Origin: Ceratotherium simum simum
Lineage: Eukaryota; Chordata; Mammalia; Perissodactyla; Rhinocerotidae
Assembly (NCBI RefSeq): GCF_000283155.1
Contig: NW_004454156.1
Span: 38,032,887 to 38,096,886 of the forward strand
DNA: 64,000 bases
Direction of reading: 5' to 3'
Positions 57,791-64,000 of the stretch are shown piece by piece. Position 1 is the first letter of the stretch. Each line of letters begins with the position of its first letter. The notes beneath the pieces are model-generated. The model was not told where the DNA came from, made no database searches, and worked only from the letters and a program-made list of their open reading frames with translations. The translations under genes and the position numbers were made by a program.

Positions 57791-58544
57791 AAGTTGTGGG
57801 TTAGGATGTGGTAAAGGTCTAATTCAGGTCAAGGGAAAGACATAGGGTTCCAATTCTGATGGTATGGTAGACTTGATAGTGAAGAGGAAGGGCTTCACTA
57901 CATGGTGGGCATTTTAGGAAAGTTAGGTTGGCCCAAACACTAAGCCTTTGTAATTGACTATGTCCACACGTGACAGCCATAACGTTTTCTATTAAAACAT
58001 TTTGCCCAGAGCTAAATAGAAAGTCAGATTGAGCAGAAGTGTTGTTGCAATCAACATGGTTTCTGTCTGATCCCATTTTTGGTTGATTGTTATGCCTCAA
58101 AAGTCCTGGCGAGGTACCTCTATGTGGCACTGTGCCTCCCTAGCAGATGGGAATGAGTGTAGTTATTCAATGATTTGGTACGTGCATCAGTTTTAATGAT
58201 CAAAACAGGATTTTCTGTGCAGAGTGTCTAGGCATGAGGTTAAAAGGTGAAAATGCCATTACATCTCCAGCATGGAAGTAGATTAGTACTGAAAACTTAA
58301 CAATTGCTTATGCAAGTTAAAAGTTTGTTTGATTCCACTCTGGATTTGGAACTTATGACAACAAAGACTTTCAGTCCCAATTCATCTCCCTAGAGGAAGA
58401 ACACATACAAATCCATTTAATAACTCAGACTAACTTTTATCTCTGGCAGATGAATCAGCTGCAAAAAAGTGGAATGTAGATCTCCCTGTGTGCTTCACAT
58501 CACACTACTTTTGCAGAAGACAGCACAATTTTGGAGTTGTTATA
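57791..58544. other. unassigned sequence
   Basis: No recognised family. A 103-codon antisense frame (57819-58130) has no domain or context. Confidence 0.4.
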
Positions 58545-59040
58545 AATGTAAGGAGATAATTTCTGGAAATCTAATGTACAGCATGGTAACTATAATTAGT
58601 AATACTGTATTGTATACAGTCACACACTGCATAGTGATCTTTCAGTCAGTGATGGACCACATATATAATGGTGGTCTCATAAGATTAGTACCATATAGCC
58701 TAGGTATGCGGGAGGCTATACCATCTAGGTTTGTGTAAGTACACTCTATGATGTTCACACAATGACGACATTGCCTAACAACGCATTTCTCAGAACGCAT
58801 CTCTATCATTAAGTGATGCACGACTGTACTTGAAATTTGCTAAGAGGATAGATCTTAAATATTTTCACCACACACACACAAAATAGTAACTATGTGAGAT
58901 GATCGATGTGTAAATTCATTTGATTGTGGTAATCATTTCACAATGTACACATATCAAAACATCACATTGCATTCCTTAAATATGTACAATTTTTGTCAAG
59001 TACATCTCAATAAAGCCAGAAAAATAGAATAAAATAAAGG
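58545..59040 (+). repeat. L1 LINE 3' end, sense, split by a MITE
   Basis: 'aatctaatgtacagcatggt', 'agtaatactgtattgta' before the MITE. After it come 'cttgaaatttgctaagagga', 'cttaaatattttcaccacac', 'gtggtaatcatttcacaatg' and 'gtacatctcaataaagcc', then an A-rich tail. Reads without a gap once the MITE and one TA are removed. Confidence 0.88.
58617..58826. mobile_element. TA-flanked palindromic MITE (Tc1/mariner type)
   Basis: A 210-bp element with inverted ends CAGTCACACACTGCAT and CAGTCGTGCATCACTT (the latter read on the minus strand). It is flanked by TA at 58615-58616 and 58827-58828. The interior ('catataatggtggtctcata', 'gtttgtgtaagtacactcta', 'caacgcatttctcagaacgc') is a mammalian MITE I recognise by layout. 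Shorter than usual, so probably internally deleted. No transposase. Confidence 0.85.
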
Positions 59041-59619
59041 TAAAGGAAAATACAAAATTGAAGGAAATGTATCAAGAACTTTAGTATATAAAATATTTTA
59101 AAGTTTAAAATATGTAGACAATTAAAAAATTTGACCCCAGAGTCAGAATTGTATGGCCTGCTTTCACCATATTCGAGGTGAAAATGGCCAATCTGCCAAT
59201 GAGGTGTGTAGATTTTCTCACTAGAAACCTTCAGATGAGCCAGTATGGACCTTCCTGCATGTTTAGGGAGTTGTATTGATTCATGTATAATAAAAAACTA
59301 AGTTGAGCAGCACACTAGCTGAAATGACCTTGAAATTATTTAAAAATGGTTCAGTGAGACGGTGGGTACAGTTTGGGCAATAAGACACTCGGCATCCTAT
59401 AATTGGGTGAATTTCAAATACATGTTGACATGTCCTCTGTAAACTGAAGGCCTGCTATTACACGGCCATGGGAATGAGGCCTTTGATAGGAGAAAATGGA
59501 GGGCTGATCTGGCAATCGGCTAAATAAAGAAACTATAGGTTCAATATCATACATTTATTAATGCTTTTTGTTATAATTGAATTATAATTAAAAACATTAA
59601 ACATGGACAATTGTGAATA
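59041..59619. other. unassigned AT-rich sequence
   Basis: No recognised family or gene. Confidence 0.4.
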
Positions 59620-59637
59620 AATTCTGAGAAGCCTAAG

Positions 59638-59865
59638 TTGTTCTTGAAAAGTTTCAGGCTCAGAACGTCAACTAAAGCTTCAGAAAAGACTCCTAAAGTA
59701 TTCAATTCTGTTATAGATGTCAGCTGCAATGGATATAAGACTGTAGCATCTGAAAAACGGGCACCGCAGGTGTGTGACAGCGAAAGAAGAGTGTTCAGAA
59801 GACGAAAAGCACCCGGGTTCCGTTTCTTGTCCCTGAAGAGCTCCCGAAGTGAGGTTCTTCTTTAA
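59638..59865 (+). other. open frame of 75 codons in non-repeat DNA, possible exon
   Basis: Opens at TTG (59638) and ends TAA at 59863-59865. It is basic and serine-rich, with RRVFRRRKAPGFRFLSLKSS near its end. The surrounding 59640-60080 keeps more CpGs than its neighbours and matches no repeat I know. A fair donor, CAG|GTGTGT, lies at about 59769. There is no good pyrimidine tract upstream and no known homologue comes to mind. Could be an exon, a retrocopy fragment or chance. Confidence 0.15.
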
Positions 59866-61594
59866 AAGTCAACGTTCTCGAAATCCTGTACTTAAATGTG
59901 TTTTGTATGGCTCAGAACGAAATGAGAAACAGGTCCTGAGAGAGGTCTGTTTAGGATGATAGACTGAATTTTTACACACCTTGTGAATTTTCCGTGTGTT
60001 GTCTGTCCCTTTAGGGAAAAAAAACCCCACCTCTTATTTATGCCGTACATGTTGTTCTAAAGCACTCGGGGCTTTACGGCTGACATTGATCTATATTTAC
60101 CTATCTAATCAAGTTCCAAAGCATTCCTAATTACCTAATTTCTATTTCTTTATGTTCCCTTATTTGTTTTTTCCTTGTCCTCTTCCCTCCTCTTCCTTTT
60201 TCTAATTTTCTAAAATATTTCCCCACATTTGTTTATTTATCTTCTTGATCCATATTGTTTTGACCTCCACCCACCCAATCTATCCAATATTTACCCTTCG
60301 TAATGATGACAATCCAACAATGACCTTAACAATAGCAACACAATCAGTTAACATTTGTTGAGCATTTGTTATGTATCAGATGTGGCTACTTCCTTTCTTC
60401 CTTTCCTCTCACCTGTACAGATACTTTTGTCTTATATTTTGAATTGTGGACATAAATTTGTCTCCTTTCATGATATATTAGATCCTCATCAGAGCCATGA
60501 ACACAAATCATGATCATCCTCTCTCATTCTGTTCCAATATTCACAATGTAGGAGGAAGAAGACATCTTGGAACAAAGGACAAATATCCTCACTGTTCACG
60601 GTGTACACACATCATCTCAGGTGTCATATCTGACGGAGTCTATTAATTCATTGCTTTATTTCATTGTTAATATCTTGTGACCAAGGAAGAGAGAAAATTT
60701 TCCTTTGGCTTCCCTCTTGCATAATCGGGAGATCAGAAGAGTTATCTGGATAACATGAAGCACCTTTTACAGACTCAGCTGAGGCTGAGATGACCTCACT
60801 CTGTGCCAGTAAAAGTGGAGGTCCAAGCAGTCATAGGGTGAAGTGGCCTCAATGAACATGTGAGTGAAGAGCTCCCTGATTGCTGGTATACCGTCTCCTG
60901 GGGCCCTCAGGTGTTGGGAATTTGTGGGAGGAGGAGCTGGGCAGGGAGACACCCTTCCTTTGTGCCATGTGCATGACTGTGGTTGTTTTCGTTCCTAAAA
61001 ATCAGGCATGACACCTCAGTATCATATTGGAGTGCAAACTGCAGAAGTGGAGAGAACTTTCTGTTTTTCTCTGAGAGAATCCATCCTTGATATTTCTTTC
61101 ATGCCTGATATTTTTATGAAATCATTGTGGAGTTCAACAATCAAAGCATATCCTCAGGAAATACAATAGATCTCTTCTGTGCAAGTATGAATTATGGGAC
61201 TATCAAGAGGTTTTTGTTTTATCAAGTCTTTGAAAAATAAAACAGAGGAGGAAATATTTTTCAATAATTCTTGAGAACGGTAAAATTAAGGCGATTTAAG
61301 GAGTTGTATTTTCTGTGCTATTGCACAACCCACTTCTCCATGCAACTTTTATCTTAGCTGTCAGGACTAGGACATAAGCACAACTCAAGCAATTTGTATT
61401 CCGGGCAGACACATAAATTCATCTCTAAAGAGTTGGAAAATGGAAGGAAGCTGCAAAGAAAGTGGCTTGAAAGAAATGAACAAGAAACTGTGTGGGATGC
61501 CTTATAACACAGCCTTGCTCAGGACCAATCACTGCTGTAACTGATCCCTTAGGAGGCTGAAAGAGCCTTGACTTCGGAAGGCAAAGAAGGAGGA
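59866..61594. other. unassigned sequence
   Basis: Mostly plain sequence. 'cagttaacatttgttgagca' near 60346 is a small MIR/L2-type fragment. Otherwise nothing recognised. Confidence 0.4.
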
Positions 61595-61800
61595 TGGGAG
61601 ACATAAATTAACATGAATTATGCCAGGTATTTTCTACCTGTTACCTTTGCTCTAGCCCATGAAGCCAAGAGTGTTATCCAAAATTTACAATCAGTGAAGT
61701 CACATTGCTACCAAGTGGTAGAGGCAGGATTTGACCCTGCATCTGTCTCTTAGGCTTGTGTTTATTCCACTGCCTCTTGCTGCTTCACTGAGAAACTACA
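61595..61800 (-). repeat. MIR SINE, antisense
   Basis: 'taattaacatgaattatgcc'-like start, then 'gaagtcacattgctaccaag', 'tggtagaggcaggatttgac' and 'cctgcatctgtctcttaggc'. Ends at the head near 'ccactgcctcttgctgc'. Confidence 0.75.
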
Positions 61801-63299
61801 TGCTTAGAATTTCTTCCTTAAATAATTGGAATTACTAATAACATTGAGGCAGATAATTTTCTAGCTCTAGTTTGAGCCTAGAGTGGATCTGACTTATCCT
61901 TTTTATGTATGTGTGTGACCCAATGTACCAGGCTTACTCATTATTAGGTAAACATTTAAACTGGACTATATCTTGCCTAATTTTGCTAACCCACATAAAC
62001 TTTTAACTCTTTTCCTGGATCTCTAGACCTAATGACTTATTTTCTAACAGAAATTTCATATGTTTTAAAGGCGTTATTGTGGGAGCACTTTAAATTTAGT
62101 TATTGTTTTAGGTATTTTATTTGTTTCATCAGAAATTCCCATCTATTGGAAACTTGACTGCCCCACAGAGTCCTGCAGGAACTCTCAGGCTGCCTGAGTA
62201 GCACTCTGCTCTCATGTCAGCATGGAGTTTCTGCTCCTAAAGAGGGCTCATATTCATTTTGGTTCACTCTGATTCACGATGTAACAGCTCAAATAAAGGC
62301 ATGTGGCTGTTCACTAGAACCCGTGCCAGCCCCTATCCATACCATGTGCTTCTTCTATAATGATGATCTGTCAACTTAAAATGGGATTTTGCATGGGTGC
62401 ATCATAAACTGAATTACCCTGTTGCAAACAGCTTATTTTCACCAGATCCATAGTCCAAAAAAATGACACAAGAAGTGACATATTAGATGCCCTAGTACCT
62501 TGACTTCGTTTCTGGCTTTGCCACAGCTTGCATATGATTACAGATGGCAGAAAATTAAAGTGCCCAGCCTTGAATTGTTTGACAATTACCATCTTACTTG
62601 TGCAGAAAGGGGCTTACCAAGAAACCAGCACTGGCAATTTCTTTTCCTCTTCTCTGCACGTCATGAGAATGAATCAAGGGCTTGGGAGTTAATCTCCAAG
62701 GCTGAGAAAACCTGGGCAGCTAAACCTGTTTACAACATCCGTGGACTCCGGATTCTTTGCAGCACCTGAGTCTGGAGCTGGGGATGAGTTAATATTAAAA
62801 ATATGGGGTGATCTGTCAGCCTATGTTGTGATAGACTGCTACTGGAGGAACGACAAGCACTCTGAAAGCTTCATTTCAGGATAAATTCCAATGACGCTCG
62901 TCTATTTTAGCAACTCAACATTTGGCGTTTGAACTTAACTGCAAGCTCGATCCTCTGCTCTTTATATCTTCCTCTTTTTGTGCATTAATATTGTTTCTAT
63001 TAGGAAATCGTTCTTCTCAAATTTTTTTGTCTGGAGGAGACTTTATTTTTGCTTCTTCATCATTTCAGACTCAGATGGGCAGATTCAGAGTCAAAGGAAC
63101 GATTTGCAGTGCTCACTTTCCCTGTTGGTATTAGAAGTGAGCTAGTTGTGGTTTGCATCCACTGCTTTTCTGTGGGTGGTAACAGACATACAACATGAAA
63201 AATTCTAATAAATTTTTGTTTTCAAGAAGATTCTTTAAAAGCCAGGTTCTTACAATATACATAGGAAATCACTCCCTAGATTCAAGCAATCTACGTGTT
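61801..63299. other. unassigned sequence
   Basis: No recognised family. Short frames at 62371-62592 (minus) and 62500-62769 (plus) overlap one another and have no domain. Confidence 0.4.
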
Positions 63300-63600
63300 G
63301 CCTTTCAAAAACACTTCACAGTCTGACCTCTAGTCTCCATCCCTTCTCCTTCTTCCCTAATTCCCCAACACCTTAATTCACTATTTGCCTGATTATTGCC
63401 AGAGCTCCCTGTACCTCACCCCTCCATTAATACTAGTCCATTGTCCCTTTTTGACCAGGTTACTTTCCGAGAAACAAATCTGATCACACTAGTTCCCTGT
63501 CTGAAATGCTCATGAGGATTCCCTTTGCCTATAGGATACAGTGTGAACTTCATAGCCTAACACTCATCATGTGACCACGACCTGCCTTTCCCTGATTGTT
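63300..63600 (+). repeat. L2/CR1-like LINE fragment, sense
   Basis: 'acagtctgacctctagtctcc', 'caaatctgatcacactagtt', 'aggattccctttgcctatag', 'gatacagtgtgaacttcata' and 'cctaacactcatcatgtgac' fit the ORF2 end of an L2-type element. Confidence 0.6.
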
Positions 63601-64000
63601 TTATTTGTATTTTTATGCTATTATATTTTGGTGGCTTTTAGAAACGTGTACAATCTACTAAGCTAAAAATGAAAGAAGGAAAGAATCAAATCAAAGAGAC
63701 TGATGGTATTTTATTTTCCTTTTTGCTTTGCCGAGTCAATGAAATTACCTGTCAAAGTGGTATGAAAATCATTGCTGTATTGATGGAGGCAGCCAAAGGA
63801 AATTTTACATGAGTGCTCTGTAATTAAATAGATATGAGAATTTACTTGTCCATTTTCCCTTCTCAAATCCTGTGTTTTCTGTCTTTAAATCTGTTGATGG
63901 TATAACATAGTTTACATGCAAATGTTTATGTTTTTATTAGGATAATGTCAGCATTATTATGCAGGCATTGCTATTCTGGAAAATGAGGAAAGATATTTTA
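63601..64000. other. unassigned AT-rich sequence at window end
   Basis: Nothing recognised. Confidence 0.4.

Overview
This window looks like mammalian nuclear DNA with no complete protein-coding gene in it. It is AT-rich, CpG-poor and packed with interspersed repeats. The best clue to the host is a set of tRNA-derived SINEs of the equine repetitive element (ERE) type: 11588-11843, 11856-12049, 23768-23984, 33905-34215, 43015-43253 and 49627-49916. These are characteristic of odd-toed ungulates, so a horse or close relative (Perissodactyla, probably Equus) is the likely source. The older layers (MIR, L2, MER5, MLT1/MST, MLT2, old L1) are shared by placental mammals. The segment is best read as intergenic or deep intronic DNA.

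Layout. 1-11.5 kb: MIR, MER5A, L2 and an L1 3' end, with long stretches of unassigned AT-rich DNA. 11.6-14.5 kb: two EREs side by side, an old antisense L1, an MLT1 LTR and a sense L1 3' UTR. 16.6-20.8 kb: antisense L2, then a long sense L2 whose reverse-transcriptase region is split by a solo LTR (18889-19436, 5-bp duplication). 21.7-22.2 kb: a young-looking solo gammaretroviral LTR with a 4-bp duplication. 23.7-24.1 kb: an ERE inside an older DNA transposon. 26.3-28 kb: L1 5' region. 28-43 kb: MIRs, an ERE with an 8-bp target duplication, L2 pieces and an MST-type LTR. 43-50 kb: ERE in MIR, L1 3' UTR, and an antisense L1 that splits a MIR. 52.2-55.2 kb: antisense L2 running into a large imperfect inverted repeat that encloses a degenerate tandem array interrupted by an MLT2-type LTR. 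This is the most unusual structure in the window. 55.3-59 kb: L1, MIR and L2, with a TA-flanked MITE inside an L1 tail. 59-64 kb: mostly unassigned sequence.

The elements do not form a pathway. What they give is a relative history of insertions: L2 and MIR first, then old L1 and DNA transposons, then MaLR/ERVL LTRs, then ERE SINEs and the gammaretroviral LTR. Three short segments (28650-28771 minus, 40316-40449 plus, 59638-59865 plus) have some exon-like features. They are offered only as weak candidates, because none could be matched to a known protein. Family names come from recognising consensus motifs by eye; no repeat-masking or database search was possible.
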